DNA of 64,000 nt, from contig NZ_JAFEVL010000048.1 in assembly GCF_016901135.1 (NCBI RefSeq), forward strand, positions 620,001 through 684,000, read 5' to 3'. Source of the stretch: Martinezella lusitana (GTDB lineage: Bacteria > Pseudomonadota > Alphaproteobacteria > Rhizobiales > Rhizobiaceae). A program made the translations under genes and the position numbers. Below are positions 45,933 through 55,659 of this stretch, one piece after another; within the stretch, counting starts at the first letter, position 1; every line of letters starts with the position of its first letter. The notes below the pieces were generated by a model that saw only the letters and a program-made list of their open reading frames with translations, was not told the origin of the DNA and did no database searches.

Positions 45933-48398
45933 ATGACCATCGGACATGACGACATTCCCTTCTTTGACGAGGAGCCGGAGCACCTGGCACCGCGCCGTTC
46001 TGCGCCGGATGCAAGCAGCATTGGCGGCGGCATTGCGGCCCGCGCCATGGCGGCGCGCGACAGCCACCGCCGGCCGGACTATCTGGCAGGCCTCAATCCG
46101 GAGCAGACGGAAGCGGTGGAAACGCTTGATGGACCCGTTCTGGTGCTTGCCGGCGCTGGCACCGGCAAGACGCGCGTGCTCACGACCCGCATCGCCCATA
46201 TCCTCTCCACCAATCGCGCCTTCCCCAGCCAGATCCTCGCCGTCACCTTCACCAACAAGGCGGCGCGCGAGATGAAGGAACGTGTCGCCCTGCTCGTCGG
46301 CGGCGCTGTCGAGGGCATGCCCTGGCTCGGCACCTTCCACTCGATCGGCGTCAAGCTGCTGCGCCGTCATGCCGAACTGATCGGCCTTACCTCCAGCTTC
46401 ACCATTCTCGACACCGACGACGTCATCCGCCTGATCAAGCAGCTGATCCAGGCGGAAGGCATCGACGACAAGCGCTGGCCGGCCAAGCAATTCGCCGGCA
46501 TGATCGACACCTGGAAGAACAAGGGTCTTGGCCCCGCCGAGATTCCCGAGGGCGACGCCCGCGCCTTTGCCAACGGCAAGGGCCGCGAACTCTATGCCGC
46601 CTATCAGAACCGCCTGAAGACGCTGAACGCCTGCGACTTCGGCGACCTTTTACTGCATCCGATCAATATGTTCCGGCAGAATCCTGATATATTGAAGGAT
46701 TATCACCAGCGATTCCGCTACATCCTCGTCGACGAGTATCAGGATACCAACACGGCGCAATATATGTGGCTTCGCCTTTTGGCGCAGCGACCAAAGGGCG
46801 AGTTGCAGAACGTCTGCTGCGTCGGCGACGACGACCAGTCGATCTATGGCTGGCGCGGCGCGGAAGTGGACAATATCCTGCGCTTCGAAAAGGACTTTCC
46901 CGGCGCCAAGGTGATCAAGCTCGAGCGCAACTACCGCTCCACCGAACATATCCTCGGGGCTGCCGCGCATCTGATCGCCCACAATGAAGGCCGGCTCGGC
47001 AAGACGCTGTTCACCGACCGTTCCGATCCCGACGACATCAAGGTGCAGGTGCATGCTTCCTGGGATTCCGAGGAGGAAGCCCGCGCCATCGGCGAGGAGA
47101 TCGAGCAGCTTCAGCGCAACAAACACAAGCTGAACGACATGGCGATCCTGGTGCGCGCCTCCTTCCAGATGCGCGAATTCGAAGACCGTTTCGTCACGCT
47201 CGGCCTGAACTACCGCGTCGTCGGCGGCCCTCGCTTCTACGAGCGCCTCGAAATCCGCGACGCCATGGCCTATTTCCGCCTCGTCTGCCAGCCGGCCGAC
47301 GATCTCGCCTTCGAGCGCATCGTCAACACGCCGAAGCGCGGCCTCGGCGACACCACCGTGCGCGCGCTGCATGATTATGCCCGCGTCCGCAACATCCCGA
47401 TGCTGGCGGCATCAGCCGACATCGTCGAGACCGACGAGATGAAGCCGAAGCCGCGCAAGGCGCTGTTCGACGTCGTGCAATCCTTCCGCCGCTGGCAGGG
47501 CCTGCTCGAAAATACGCCGCACACTGAACTTGCCGAGCAGATTCTCGAAGAGTCCGGCTACACGGACATGTGGAAGAACGACAAATCGGCAGAAGCGCCC
47601 GGACGACTTGAAAACCTGAAGGAACTCATCCGCTCGATGGACAGCTTCGAATCCATGCGCGGCTTCCTCGAACACGTCGCCCTCGTCATGGATGTCGAGC
47701 AGAACGAAAATCTCGACGCCGTCTCGATCATGACGCTGCACTCGGCCAAGGGCCTGGAATTCGACACCGTCTTCCTGCCCGGCTGGGAGGAAGGCCTGTT
47801 TCCGCATCAGCGCTCGCTCGACGAGAGCGGCCGGGCGGGCCTCGAGGAAGAACGCCGCCTCGCCTATGTCGGCCTCACCCGCGCCAAGCATCGCTGCCAT
47901 ATCTGGTTCGTCTCCAACCGCCGTATCCACGGCCTATGGCAATCGACCATCCCTTCCCGCTTCCTAGACGAGCTGCCGGTCACCCATGTCGAGGTCGCCG
48001 AAGTGGAGCAATCCTACGGCGGTTACGGCCGCGGCGGCTATGGCCAGTCGCGCTTCGACAAGGCCGAGCCCTTCGCCAATTCCTATTCCACCCCCGGCTG
48101 GAAACGCGCCCAGGCGAACCGCAACGACGCCACCCGCGACAACTGGGGCAGCCGCTCCGGCCACGCCGTCGAACGCATCGGCTACGGCGAAAGCGGCCCG
48201 AAGGTGCGCACAATCGACGGCGAGCTGGTGGCCAAATCCACCTCCTCCGAACCCTCAAAATTCGCCATCGGCGACCGCGTCTTCCACATCAAGTTCGGCA
48301 ACGGCAATATCGCGGAGATAGAGGGCAACAAACTAACGATCGAATTCGATCGCGCCGGGCAGAAGCGCGTGCTGGATGGGTTCGTCGAGCGGGTGTGA
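45933..48398 (+). CDS. uvrD: DNA helicase II (UvrD/PcrA)
   Basis: This superfamily 1A 3'-5' helicase acts in nucleotide-excision and mismatch repair. The Q motif is LNPEQ (54-58), Walker A is AGAGTGKT (73-80), motif II is LVDEYQDTN, motif III is DDDQSIYGWRGAE, motif V is MTLHSAKGLEFD, and motif VI is GLTRAKHR. The C-terminal Tudor-like segment (IGDRVFHIKFGNGNIAEIEG) binds RNA polymerase in PcrA/UvrD. Length is 821 residues, with a roughly 50-residue acidic N-terminal extension. ATG 45933 is the closest fit; a TTG nine bases upstream is possible. Confidence 0.94.
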   Translation: MTIGHDDIPFFDEEPEHLAPRRSAPDASSIGGGIAARAMAARDSHRRPDYLAGLNPEQTEAVETLDGPVLVLAGAGTGKTRVLTTRIAHILSTNRAFPSQILAVTFTNKAAREMKERVALLVGGAVEGMPWLGTFHSIGVKLLRRHAELIGLTSSFTILDTDDVIRLIKQLIQAEGIDDKRWPAKQFAGMIDTWKNKGLGPAEIPEGDARAFANGKGRELYAAYQNRLKTLNACDFGDLLLHPINMFRQNPDILKDYHQRFRYILVDEYQDTNTAQYMWLRLLAQRPKGELQNVCCVGDDDQSIYGWRGAEVDNILRFEKDFPGAKVIKLERNYRSTEHILGAAAHLIAHNEGRLGKTLFTDRSDPDDIKVQVHASWDSEEEARAIGEEIEQLQRNKHKLNDMAILVRASFQMREFEDRFVTLGLNYRVVGGPRFYERLEIRDAMAYFRLVCQPADDLAFERIVNTPKRGLGDTTVRALHDYARVRNIPMLAASADIVETDEMKPKPRKALFDVVQSFRRWQGLLENTPHTELAEQILEESGYTDMWKNDKSAEAPGRLENLKELIRSMDSFESMRGFLEHVALVMDVEQNENLDAVSIMTLHSAKGLEFDTVFLPGWEEGLFPHQRSLDESGRAGLEEERRLAYVGLTRAKHRCHIWFVSNRRIHGLWQSTIPSRFLDELPVTHVEVAEVEQSYGGYGRGGYGQSRFDKAEPFANSYSTPGWKRAQANRNDATRDNWGSRSGHAVERIGYGESGPKVRTIDGELVAKSTSSEPSKFAIGDRVFHIKFGNGNIAEIEGNKLTIEFDRAGQKRVLDGFVERV

Positions 48399-48509
48399 TC
48401 ACCTAGATCATCTGGTTTGGGACCAGAGGCGCACACTAGTGCGAAGGCCTACGCCAATACAAAGCGAAGCCTTGGACTCACTGTAGGGCTCCTCATCTCC
48501 CCGCCCCTC

Positions 48510-48537
48510 CGTCATCCTCGGGCTTGACCCGAGGATC
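48510..48537 (+). repeat. Palindromic repeat, copy 1
   Basis: The core has perfect 9-base arms, ATCCTCGGG and CCCGAGGAT, around CTTGA, and is flanked by CGTC on the left and C on the right. It resembles the small dispersed palindromes of rhizobial genomes. The same 28-base unit occurs inverted about 130 bases downstream. Confidence 0.85.
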
Positions 48538-48665
48538 TACGCACAAGCGTTCTGATCGGACGCATTGTGCCCACTAGAACCACGGGCGCATCACAGGTGG
48601 CGGCGAAAGACAGAAGGCTGTCAGCTTGCCAATAACATGTCCACAAACAACAAGGCCTGTGTTTG

Positions 48666-48693
48666 GATCCTCGGGTCAAGCCCGAGGATGACG
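48666..48693 (-). repeat. Palindromic repeat, copy 2 (inverted)
   Basis: This is the exact reverse complement of copy 1 over 28 bases, with the same 9-base arms around TCAAG. With copy 1 it forms a pair of terminal inverted repeats around a 128-base stretch, ending 93 bases before the GIY-YIG gene. Confidence 0.85.
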
Positions 48694-48786
48694 GAATGTG
48701 GGGGTATGCCACGGTGGCAAACGCAGACGCCGTCCCGGCCACCTTTGGCTCCGGACGACCAAGATCTCCGTTAGCATCGTACACGC

Positions 48787-49068
48787 ATGGGTGGATATAC
48801 CTACATCATCACCAATAAGCGGGGCACTTTGTACATCGGCGTCACCTCCGATCTTGAACGCCGCATCTACGAGCATCGCGAGGGTCTGACACCCGGATTC
48901 GCATGGAAGTATGGGTGCACGCGATCGGTCTGGTATGAAGACCACGCCGGCATCGTTTCAGCCATACAGCGGGAAAAATCTCTGAAGCGCTGGTATCGCC
49001 AGTGGAAAATCGAGTTGATCGAGAAAATGAATCCAGATTGGCGTGATCTATATTTCGAACTGTGGTGA
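48787..49068 (+). CDS. Small stand-alone GIY-YIG nuclease
   Basis: This is a 93-residue single-domain GIY-YIG protein of the kind found in many copies in alphaproteobacteria. The motif is YTYIITNKRGTLYIG at residues 4-18. Arg25 in SDLERRIYEHREG is the conserved catalytic arginine, and Glu73-like acidic residues follow in the C-terminal half (IQREKSLKRWYRQWKIELIE). It probably nicks or cuts DNA, but cellular targets are unknown. The ribosome site is weak. It lies just after an inverted pair of palindromic repeats, which may be meaningful. Confidence 0.88.
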   Translation: MGGYTYIITNKRGTLYIGVTSDLERRIYEHREGLTPGFAWKYGCTRSVWYEDHAGIVSAIQREKSLKRWYRQWKIELIEKMNPDWRDLYFELW

Positions 49069-49310
49069 CATCTGCATCAACCAGCCCGCCTCCCCTCCTC
49101 AACACCCTATCCTGATAGCCGCATTGCTGCATTGCAAAATCCGCATCGCTAGCACGCTACCAATCTCGGACCAATCCCTTATATCGAGTCAAGCGGCTTC
49201 GAGTCAGCGCGCCTCCCGCGATGTCTCGGCAAGCCGTTGCCAGCCTGCCGTCCGGCACACCTACAGGGCCCCACCCTCGTCTGGCAAAAACAAAAATCGA
49301 GGATAAAAAA

Positions 49311-50594
49311 GTGGCTGGCATAGCAACACGCTCTGCGCCCACGAGCGCCGGTGCATCCGCACATCAAGGCCAGGGCAATTACCAATTCGCGCTTATCGCA
49401 CTCACCTCACTCTTTTTCATGTGGGGTTTCATCACCTGCCTGAACGACATTCTGGTGCCGCACCTGAAAAGCGTCTTTCAGCTCAACTATACGCAATCGA
49501 TGCTGATCCAACTCTGCTTCTTCGGCGCGTACTTCATCGTATCGCTGCCGGCAGGAGCGCTTGTGAAGCGCATCAGCTATAAATGGGGCATCGTCGTCGG
49601 CCTCGTCATCGCCGCGATCGGCTGCGCCCTGTTCATCCCGGCCGCAAGCTACCGCGTCTATGTCCTATTCCTCGGCGCCCTCTTCGTGCTCGCCACCGGC
49701 GTCACCATCCTGCAGGTCGCGGCCAATCCTTATGTCACCGTGCTTGGCCCGCCGGATACCGCCGCAAGCCGCCTCAATCTCACCCAGGCGTTCAATTCGC
49801 TCGGCACCACGCTTGCCCCTTGGTTTGGCGCCATGCTGATCCTCTCGGCCGCGACCGTTGCCGTCGCCAATGCAACGCCGGAGCAGCTCGATGCCATCAG
49901 GCTTACAGAGGCCGGAGCGGTGAAACTCCCCTACCTCATGCTTGCAGCGGCTTTCCTTCTGCTTGCCGCCATTTTCGCGGCGCTGAAGCTGCCGCAGGTC
50001 GAAGATGAGGAAACGGTCGAGCCCATGCGCGGCGGCGGTTCGGCCTGGCAGTATCGCCACCTCGTCCTCGGCGCTGTCGGCATCTTCCTCTATGTCGGCG
50101 CCGAAGTCAGCATCGGCAGCTTCCTTGTTAATTTCCTGAGCCAGCCTGATATCGCCCATTTCTCCGAGTCCGAAGCCGCTCACTACGTCTCCTATTTCTG
50201 GGGCGGCGCGATGATCGGCCGATTCATCGGCTCGCTGGTCATGCGCCATGTCGACGACGGCAAGGCGCTGGCCTTCAATGCCATTATCGTCGCCATCCTG
50301 CTTCTGGTGACCGTGCTCACGACCGGCCATGTCGCCATGTGGTCAGTGCTGGCGATCGGCCTCTTCAACTCGATCATGTTTCCGACGATCTTCAGCCTGG
50401 CGCTGCATGGTCTCGGTAAATACACCAGCCAGGGCTCGGGCATCCTGTGCCTCGCCATTGTCGGCGGCGCCATCCTGCCGATGATCCAGGGCGGACTTGC
50501 CGACACCATCGGCATCCATCTCGCCTTCCTGATGCCGATCATCTGCTACATCTATATCGCCTTCTACGGCCTCAAGGGCCACAAGCCCGCATAA
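49311..50594 (+). CDS. FucP/GluP-type sugar:proton symporter (MFS)
   Basis: This is a major-facilitator permease of the fucose/glucose-galactose class. [24 protein letters not shown] is the hallmark first segment, [19 protein letters not shown] follows, and [27 protein letters not shown] is typical of FucP/GluP. Twelve hydrophobic segments fit the 427 residues. GTG 49311 is preferred because GAGGA lies seven bases upstream; an ATG 90 bases earlier adds a stretch with no similarity. The sugar is not determined. No catabolic genes are adjacent. Confidence 0.88.
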   Translation: MAGIATRSAPTSAGASAHQGQGNYQFALIALTSLFFMWGFITCLNDILVPHLKSVFQLNYTQSMLIQLCFFGAYFIVSLPAGALVKRISYKWGIVVGLVIAAIGCALFIPAASYRVYVLFLGALFVLATGVTILQVAANPYVTVLGPPDTAASRLNLTQAFNSLGTTLAPWFGAMLILSAATVAVANATPEQLDAIRLTEAGAVKLPYLMLAAAFLLLAAIFAALKLPQVEDEETVEPMRGGGSAWQYRHLVLGAVGIFLYVGAEVSIGSFLVNFLSQPDIAHFSESEAAHYVSYFWGGAMIGRFIGSLVMRHVDDGKALAFNAIIVAILLLVTVLTTGHVAMWSVLAIGLFNSIMFPTIFSLALHGLGKYTSQGSGILCLAIVGGAILPMIQGGLADTIGIHLAFLMPIICYIYIAFYGLKGHKPA

Positions 50595-50706
50595 GCCCTT
50601 GCAAACCATTGCGCCTCGTCCGGTCCGCCGGCGGGGCGCAAAAGGCTTGATCCGAAGCCCGTCACTTGGCATCGTGCAGTGCAACAGAGACGGAAGGACA
50701 GGCCTC

Positions 50707-51330
50707 ATGAAAGCACTGCTGCTCATCGACATCCAGAACGGCTTCTGCCCCGACGGCAATCTTCCGGTGCCGGATGGCGATCAGGTGGTGCCTGTTGCCA
50801 ACGCGCTCATCGACAGCGGCAGATACGACCTGATTGTGGCATCGCAGGACTGGCATCCAGCCGGTCACGGCAGCTTCGCCTCCGCCCATCCCGGAAAGAA
50901 GCCTTTCGAGATGGGCATGCTTTCGGGCAAGCCGCAGATGATGTGGCCAGACCACTGCGTTCAGAATACCGAGGACGCCATGTTCCACCCCGATCTCAAC
51001 GCCTCCGGCATCGATTTCGTCCAGCAGAAGGGGCAGAATCCGGCCGTCGACAGCTATTCCGCCTTTCGCGACAACGATCAGGCAGCGCTCACCGGCCTTG
51101 CCGCATATCTGCGCGCCGAAGGGGTGACTGCGCTCGATCTCTGCGGGCTGGCGACGGATTACTGCGTGAAGTTCTCCGCGCTCGACGCGGTCGAGATGCT
51201 GCCGGGTGTCACCGTCCGCTTCATCGAGGATGCGAGCCGCGGTATCGATCCGGCCGGCGTAAAGGCGGCGATCGACGAAATGCGCACGCGTGGCGTCACT
51301 ATTATCGGCAGCCAGGATGCGCTTGCCTAA
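50707..51330 (+). CDS. pncA: Nicotinamidase
   Basis: PncA hydrolyses nicotinamide to nicotinate for NAD salvage. The catalytic triad is Asp8 (LIDIQNGF), Lys108 (QQKGQ) and Cys153 (ATDYCVK). Metal ligands are Asp48 and His50 (SQDWHP) and His83 (WPDHC). Length is 207 residues. ATG 50707 follows GGAAGGA; the longer open frame upstream has no similarity. An intrinsic terminator lies about 50 bases after the stop. Confidence 0.95.
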   Translation: MKALLLIDIQNGFCPDGNLPVPDGDQVVPVANALIDSGRYDLIVASQDWHPAGHGSFASAHPGKKPFEMGMLSGKPQMMWPDHCVQNTEDAMFHPDLNASGIDFVQQKGQNPAVDSYSAFRDNDQAALTGLAAYLRAEGVTALDLCGLATDYCVKFSALDAVEMLPGVTVRFIEDASRGIDPAGVKAAIDEMRTRGVTIIGSQDALA

Positions 51331-51380
51331 AATCGCGACGGCCCGGCTAAACCTTCTCTAAGGAAAATGATGCAAGCTGT

Positions 51381-51408
51381 TCCCGATCAATGAGATATCG
51401 GGATTTTT
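51381..51408 (+). terminator. Intrinsic terminator after pncA, abutting the next start codon
   Basis: TCCCGAT and ATCGGGA form a 7-bp stem around a nine-base loop, followed by TTTTT. It ends three bases before the GTG of the glycosyltransferase gene and so occupies the place where a ribosome site would normally be. Confidence 0.75.
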
Positions 51409-51411
51409 CGC

Positions 51412-52497
51412 GTGCAGTCGATCATCATCAACGGGCGTTTTCTCGGCCAGCCTCTGTCCGGCGTACAGCGCTTTGCGCGCGAACTCACGCTGGCGCTCGA
51501 CCGCAAGATCTCCGCCGGCAACGTACCCGCCGCATTGAAGGGTGCAAGCTGGCGGCTGGCCGTCCCGCGCCACACCCCTGTCGACCTTGGGCTTTCCGCC
51601 ATAGTGATCGATTCCTTCGGCTCCGGCCCCGGCCATGTCTGGGAGCAGACGGCGCTGCTTGCGCGTTCGCGCGGCGGCCGGCTGATCGGCTTCGGCGGCA
51701 GCGGCCCTCTCCTGCACCGCCGCCAGGCCGTCGTCATCCACGACGTAACGATCTTCCGGCACCCCAAATCCTTCAAGCGCAGCTACCGCCTGCTGCATAG
51801 CGCACTCGGCACGGTACTAACCCGCACCGCCAAGATCGGCACGGTCTCGGAGTTTTCACGTCAAGAGCTTGCCTCCGTCTTCCGCGTCCCCTCCGGCGGG
51901 ATCGATGTCGTCTACAACGCTGTCGATCATTTCGCCGCGATCGAGCCGGATGAGACCATCGTCCAACGCCTCGGGCTGCAGACCAACGGTTTCTTCCTGC
52001 TTGTCGGCACGATGAAGCCGAACAAGAATCTCGATTTTGCCATGCGCGCCTTCGAGGCGCTCGGCGACGAAAGCCAGAAGCTCGTGGTTGTCGGCGGCAC
52101 TGCGCCGACCGTGTTCAAATCGGATGGTCCGCAGTCGAGCGATCGCCTGCTCTTTCCCGGGCGGCTCAGCGATGCAGAGATCGCCGCACTGGAGCGTCAC
52201 GCCACCGCCTTTGTCTTTCCGAGCCTCTATGAAGGCTTCGGCATCCCTCCTCTGGAGGCCATGACGCAGGGCTGCCCGGTGCTCGCGGCCGATATTCCCG
52301 CCGTGCGTGAAGCCTCCGGCGACGCCGCGCTCTATTTCGATCCGACCAAGCAGGACGAGCTTATTGCCGCCATGCGAAGGATTGCCGAGGACAGCGCCCT
52401 GCGCGAGAACCTGCGTCGACGCGGCCGAGAAAACGTCGCCCGCTTCTCCTGGGACCACAGCGCCGACCGTGTGCTCTCGATGCTGGAAGATCTTTGA
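51412..52497 (+). CDS. GT4-family glycosyltransferase
   Basis: This is a cytoplasmic retaining glycosyltransferase, probably building a surface polysaccharide. INGRFLGQPLSGVQRFAREL opens the acceptor-binding domain. FFLLVGTMKPNKNLDFAMRA marks the start of the GT-B nucleotide-sugar domain (about residue 190), and SLYEGFGIPPLEAMTQGCPV is the donor-site EX7E motif. Length is 361 residues. The GTG start agrees with the family N-terminus but has no ribosome site, only a terminator-like hairpin. It is convergent with the flippase-like gene. Confidence 0.9.
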   Translation: MQSIIINGRFLGQPLSGVQRFARELTLALDRKISAGNVPAALKGASWRLAVPRHTPVDLGLSAIVIDSFGSGPGHVWEQTALLARSRGGRLIGFGGSGPLLHRRQAVVIHDVTIFRHPKSFKRSYRLLHSALGTVLTRTAKIGTVSEFSRQELASVFRVPSGGIDVVYNAVDHFAAIEPDETIVQRLGLQTNGFFLLVGTMKPNKNLDFAMRAFEALGDESQKLVVVGGTAPTVFKSDGPQSSDRLLFPGRLSDAEIAALERHATAFVFPSLYEGFGIPPLEAMTQGCPVLAADIPAVREASGDAALYFDPTKQDELIAAMRRIAEDSALRENLRRRGRENVARFSWDHSADRVLSMLEDL

Positions 52498-52548
52498 GCG
52501 CGAAGAGCATTTCCAGGAAAACCGCTACGCACTTTTCCTGAAACTGCT

Positions 52549-53946
52549 CTAGGACCGGGCTCTCGGCCGGAACATCGTGACAAAATAGCTGTAAAGTCCG
52601 AGCAGGCAGAAGAGCGCACCACCGATCACGCCCGCTGAGACCGATATCCAGAGCGAATAGGTGAAGCCCGCAGTCGCAAGCACCGGCACGGCCAGGCCGA
52701 CGGCGGAGAGCAAGACCGGCTGCCAGACAAAATCGAAGGGCAGCGATATCAGCACCTTCACGCCGACCGCCATCGCAATCATCGCCCCGATCATGCCGCC
52801 GGCCATCAGGGCCGCATCGCCGAAGGAGCCGAGATAGCCGCCCGCCAGCGTCCCGGCACTCAACAGCACGCAGTCGATCGCAGCGAGCAGGAAAATCGCC
52901 AGTAGCCGATGCTGCAGATGCGCCGGCGTCGGCAGCATGTTGAGTGTCAGGGCGCGGCACACTGCAAGGCCGGTCACGAAGGGCGCCGCCACGAGAAACT
53001 CGTTGCGCAGGCCGGCGGAAATGACGAACTGCCCGATGGGCTGCAAGAGCGCGAAGATGCCGGCCGCCGTCATCAGGGTAAAGCCGGTCAGCAGCGAATA
53101 ATAGTCGCCGAGCTGCTTTCTGAAAGCCGGTGTTGCGCCCTCGCGGTCATAGGTGGCAACCACATCGGGATACTGGATGGCCTGCAAGGCCGAAACGATC
53201 AGCACGAAGGGCCGTTGCAGCAGGTCGAGCGCCAACAGCGCGCCGGCAGCGCCTCCTGCTCCCAGCGCCGTCGTCAGGATCGACTTCAACGCCAATGGCG
53301 CCAGAATGCCGATAACCGACGCGCTGGCCGCGACGCTGCCATAGACGAAGTGCTTGCGGACCAGCGGCGGCTCGAAATGCGCCGCCTCGCGCAGACTGTT
53401 GCGCGTGAGGAACGCAGCCCAGATACCGTAGGCGACATAGCCGGCCAGCAGGCCGGCGACCGTGCAGGTGAAGTTCGGGGCGATGGCCGCACCGGCGAGC
53501 GTGCCGACCGCCAGAATGGTGGCGCGCGAACCCTGCAGGCGCGAGAAGGCGCGAAACTCCTTGCGGAAGCGCAGCATGGTGAGATGTAGATCGCTGCCGC
53601 CCTGAAAGATCGCGACCAGACCACCGAGCACGGCGACCTCGCCGGGCACGGAGAAGAATATCGAGGCGTACGCCGCGATCAGGCAGAACGCCGCGCATGA
53701 CGAGAATTCGACGGTCAGCGCCTTGCGCTCCAATGCCTCGCTGCCGGGTGTCTGCCCAGGATAGAAACGGCTGCAGGCAAAACGGATCCATTCGAAACAG
53801 AAGATCGCCGCAAACTGGCTGATCGAGATGAAGAGCGAATAGGCAGCGTAATCAGCAGGAGCCAGCAGATGCGCGACCGCGATCAGCAGCCCGAAAGCCA
53901 CCGCCGCCTGATAGAAATATGCCGCCAATGCCACGATCTTCGCCAT
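52549..53946 (-). CDS. Polysaccharide flippase-like membrane protein
   Basis: This integral membrane protein has about 12-14 hydrophobic segments and resembles O-antigen/lipopolysaccharide translocases (Wzx/MOP type). YQAAVAFGLLIAVAHLLAPA followed by DYAAYSLFISISQFAA is the usual first-segment pattern. No short sequence motif proves the family, so the call rests on topology and the neighbouring glycosyltransferase. ATG 53946 gives 465 residues, a normal length; ATG 54024 or ATG 54186 would give longer forms, and none has a clear ribosome site. Confidence 0.72.
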   Translation of the reverse strand: MAKIVALAAYFYQAAVAFGLLIAVAHLLAPADYAAYSLFISISQFAAIFCFEWIRFACSRFYPGQTPGSEALERKALTVEFSSCAAFCLIAAYASIFFSVPGEVAVLGGLVAIFQGGSDLHLTMLRFRKEFRAFSRLQGSRATILAVGTLAGAAIAPNFTCTVAGLLAGYVAYGIWAAFLTRNSLREAAHFEPPLVRKHFVYGSVAASASVIGILAPLALKSILTTALGAGGAAGALLALDLLQRPFVLIVSALQAIQYPDVVATYDREGATPAFRKQLGDYYSLLTGFTLMTAAGIFALLQPIGQFVISAGLRNEFLVAAPFVTGLAVCRALTLNMLPTPAHLQHRLLAIFLLAAIDCVLLSAGTLAGGYLGSFGDAALMAGGMIGAMIAMAVGVKVLISLPFDFVWQPVLLSAVGLAVPVLATAGFTYSLWISVSAGVIGGALFCLLGLYSYFVTMFRPRARS

Positions 53947-54127
53947 GTGGGCAGCTAACAGCAAAAGATTGAGAAAAGCGCTAAGCTCGAAGGGATAATT
54001 CCGGAATGAGGCGGCAAGTGCCATCGACGGCGACGCGTCTGCAGCGGCAACTCTGAGCCGCAAGCAGACATTTAGCTCGCCCCGTGCTAAAGAACAGCCG
54101 TCATCACCAAAGAGCAGAGACGCCGTT

Positions 54128-54535
54128 TTGACGGAGCCTAAATTACTTGCAGGCGGCAACCCGCAAATACCCAAAGGCGAAGGCAATGTGCCTGTCCAGG
54201 CCTATATTGCAGCGATGCCCGGTTGGAAACAGCGCATCGGACGCGCCATCGACGACGTCATCGAACGCACCGTTCCCAACGTGAGAAAAGCGGTCAAATG
54301 GAACACGCCGTTATACGGCGTCGAAGGCCAGGGCTGGTTCCTCGGTTTCCATTGCTACGAGCGATATGTGAAAGTGACGTTCTTCCGCGGCGCATCGCTC
54401 GATCCGGTACCGCCGGGCCAGTCGAAGCAGAAAGAGGTTCGCTATCTCGATATCCACGAGGATGACCTGATCGACGACAGCAGTCTTTCAGACTGGATCA
54501 AGCAAGCGAGCAAATTGCCGGGCGAAAGGCTTTAG
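54128..54535 (+). CDS. DUF1801 domain protein
   Basis: This 135-residue YdhG/DUF1801 family protein has VQAYIAAMPGWKQRIGRAID, VRKAVKWNTPLYGVEGQGWF and the C-terminal VRYLDIHEDDLIDDSSLSDW. The fold is known from structural genomics, but no firm function exists; iron or heme-related roles have been proposed for relatives. TTG 54128 is the likely start because the family N-terminus begins there; no earlier ATG fits. It is divergent from the flippase-like gene. Confidence 0.85.
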   Translation: MTEPKLLAGGNPQIPKGEGNVPVQAYIAAMPGWKQRIGRAIDDVIERTVPNVRKAVKWNTPLYGVEGQGWFLGFHCYERYVKVTFFRGASLDPVPPGQSKQKEVRYLDIHEDDLIDDSSLSDWIKQASKLPGERL

Positions 54536-54782
54536 AACCGCCCTTCTCCTTCACCTCTGGCTTCGGTCCTCTGTAAAGAAGGATCGGATAGCTAGCGTAA
54601 AGCCGCAGACGATCGAACCCTAACGGCCACCAGGGCACGGGTTGCCGGAGACACGCTCCGGAGCCACAGGGGCCGATTGGCATTGAATTGCCTTTTTGCA
54701 CTGCACACGTTAGAAGAGCCGCCAAATTCAAGGGATGGAAACGGGCGGTGGGGGACAGCGCGGCCTGCGGAGGAGTGCCACT

Positions 54783-55658
54783 ATGGAGATCGTCAATACG
54801 ATAGCCGCCTTGCGCGAACGGCTTGTCGTGCATCGCAGAGCCGGCAAGAGCATCGGCCTGGTGCCGACCATGGGCTACCTGCATGCCGGCCATTTGGAGC
54901 TGGTATCCCGTGCCAGGGCGGAAAACGATATCGTCGTCACCTCGATCTTCGTCAATCCGCTGCAGTTTGGCGCCAATGAGGATCTGGCGAAATATCCGCG
55001 CGATCTTGAGCGCGATAGCGCCATGCTGCGGAACGGCGGCGTCGATTTTCTCTTTGCGCCTGATGTGACCGATATGTATCCCCGGCCGATAGAAACGCTC
55101 GTCGATGTGCCGAATCTCGGCGCGGAGCTGGAAGGTGCGGTTCGCCCCGGTCACTTCGCCGGTGTCGCCACTGTCGTCACCAAGCTTTTCAATATCGTCC
55201 AGCCCGACAGCGCCTATTTCGGCGAAAAGGATTATCAGCAGGTGGCGATCATCCGCCGCATGGTCGAGGATCTGGCGCAGCCGGTTCGGGTCGTGCCGGT
55301 GCCGACCGTCCGCGATGCGGACGGACTGGCCTTGTCCTCGCGCAACGTCTACCTCTCGCAAGAAGAGCGTGCCGCCGCCGTCATCGTCCCGAAGGCATTG
55401 GCGGAAGCCGAAAGGCTTTACAATCTCGGCGCCGACGATCCCACCGCATTCGAGGAGGCCTTGCGCGCCTTCATCGAAAAGGAGCCGCTCGCAACCGCCG
55501 AAGTCGCCGCGGTTCGTCATCCCGATACGCTGGCGCATCTGACGAAACTGCAGGGCCAACCCGTGCTCGTCGCCCTGTTCGTGCGCATCGGCGCCACCCG
55601 CCTGCTCGACAACCGCGTGATCGGCCGCAAGCAGGCCGCCAGCGAAAAGGCCGCCTGA
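54783..55658 (+). CDS. panC: Pantothenate synthetase
   Basis: PanC joins pantoate and beta-alanine using ATP, the last step of vitamin B5 synthesis. The nucleotidyl-transferase HxGH motif is HAGH at 34-37 in [46 protein letters not shown] and [11 protein letters not shown] (KMSKS-like loop) are all present. Length is 291 residues. ATG 54783 has GGAGGAG eight bases upstream; an ATG 48 bases earlier is discarded. panB follows after one base. Confidence 0.96.
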   Translation: MEIVNTIAALRERLVVHRRAGKSIGLVPTMGYLHAGHLELVSRARAENDIVVTSIFVNPLQFGANEDLAKYPRDLERDSAMLRNGGVDFLFAPDVTDMYPRPIETLVDVPNLGAELEGAVRPGHFAGVATVVTKLFNIVQPDSAYFGEKDYQQVAIIRRMVEDLAQPVRVVPVPTVRDADGLALSSRNVYLSQEERAAAVIVPKALAEAERLYNLGADDPTAFEEALRAFIEKEPLATAEVAAVRHPDTLAHLTKLQGQPVLVALFVRIGATRLLDNRVIGRKQAASEKAA

Positions 55659-55659
55659 G

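Larger units (their letters stand above)
48399..48786. other. Intergenic region with an inverted pair of palindromic repeats
   Basis: These 388 bases hold no recognisable gene. They contain two copies of one palindromic repeat in opposite orientation, about 128 bases apart (entered separately), and then the GIY-YIG nuclease gene. No transposase gene or target-site duplication was seen. Confidence 0.7.

Noticed and set aside
48537-48666. The 128-base stretch between the inverted palindromes as a mobile element
   Set aside because: It has no coding capacity and no visible target duplication. Without a second copy to compare, calling it a MITE would be unsupported.
50612-50645. TTGCGCC/GGCGCAA inverted repeat after the FucP-type gene
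   Set aside because: The stem has a 17-base or larger loop and no U tract on either strand, so it is not a convincing terminator.
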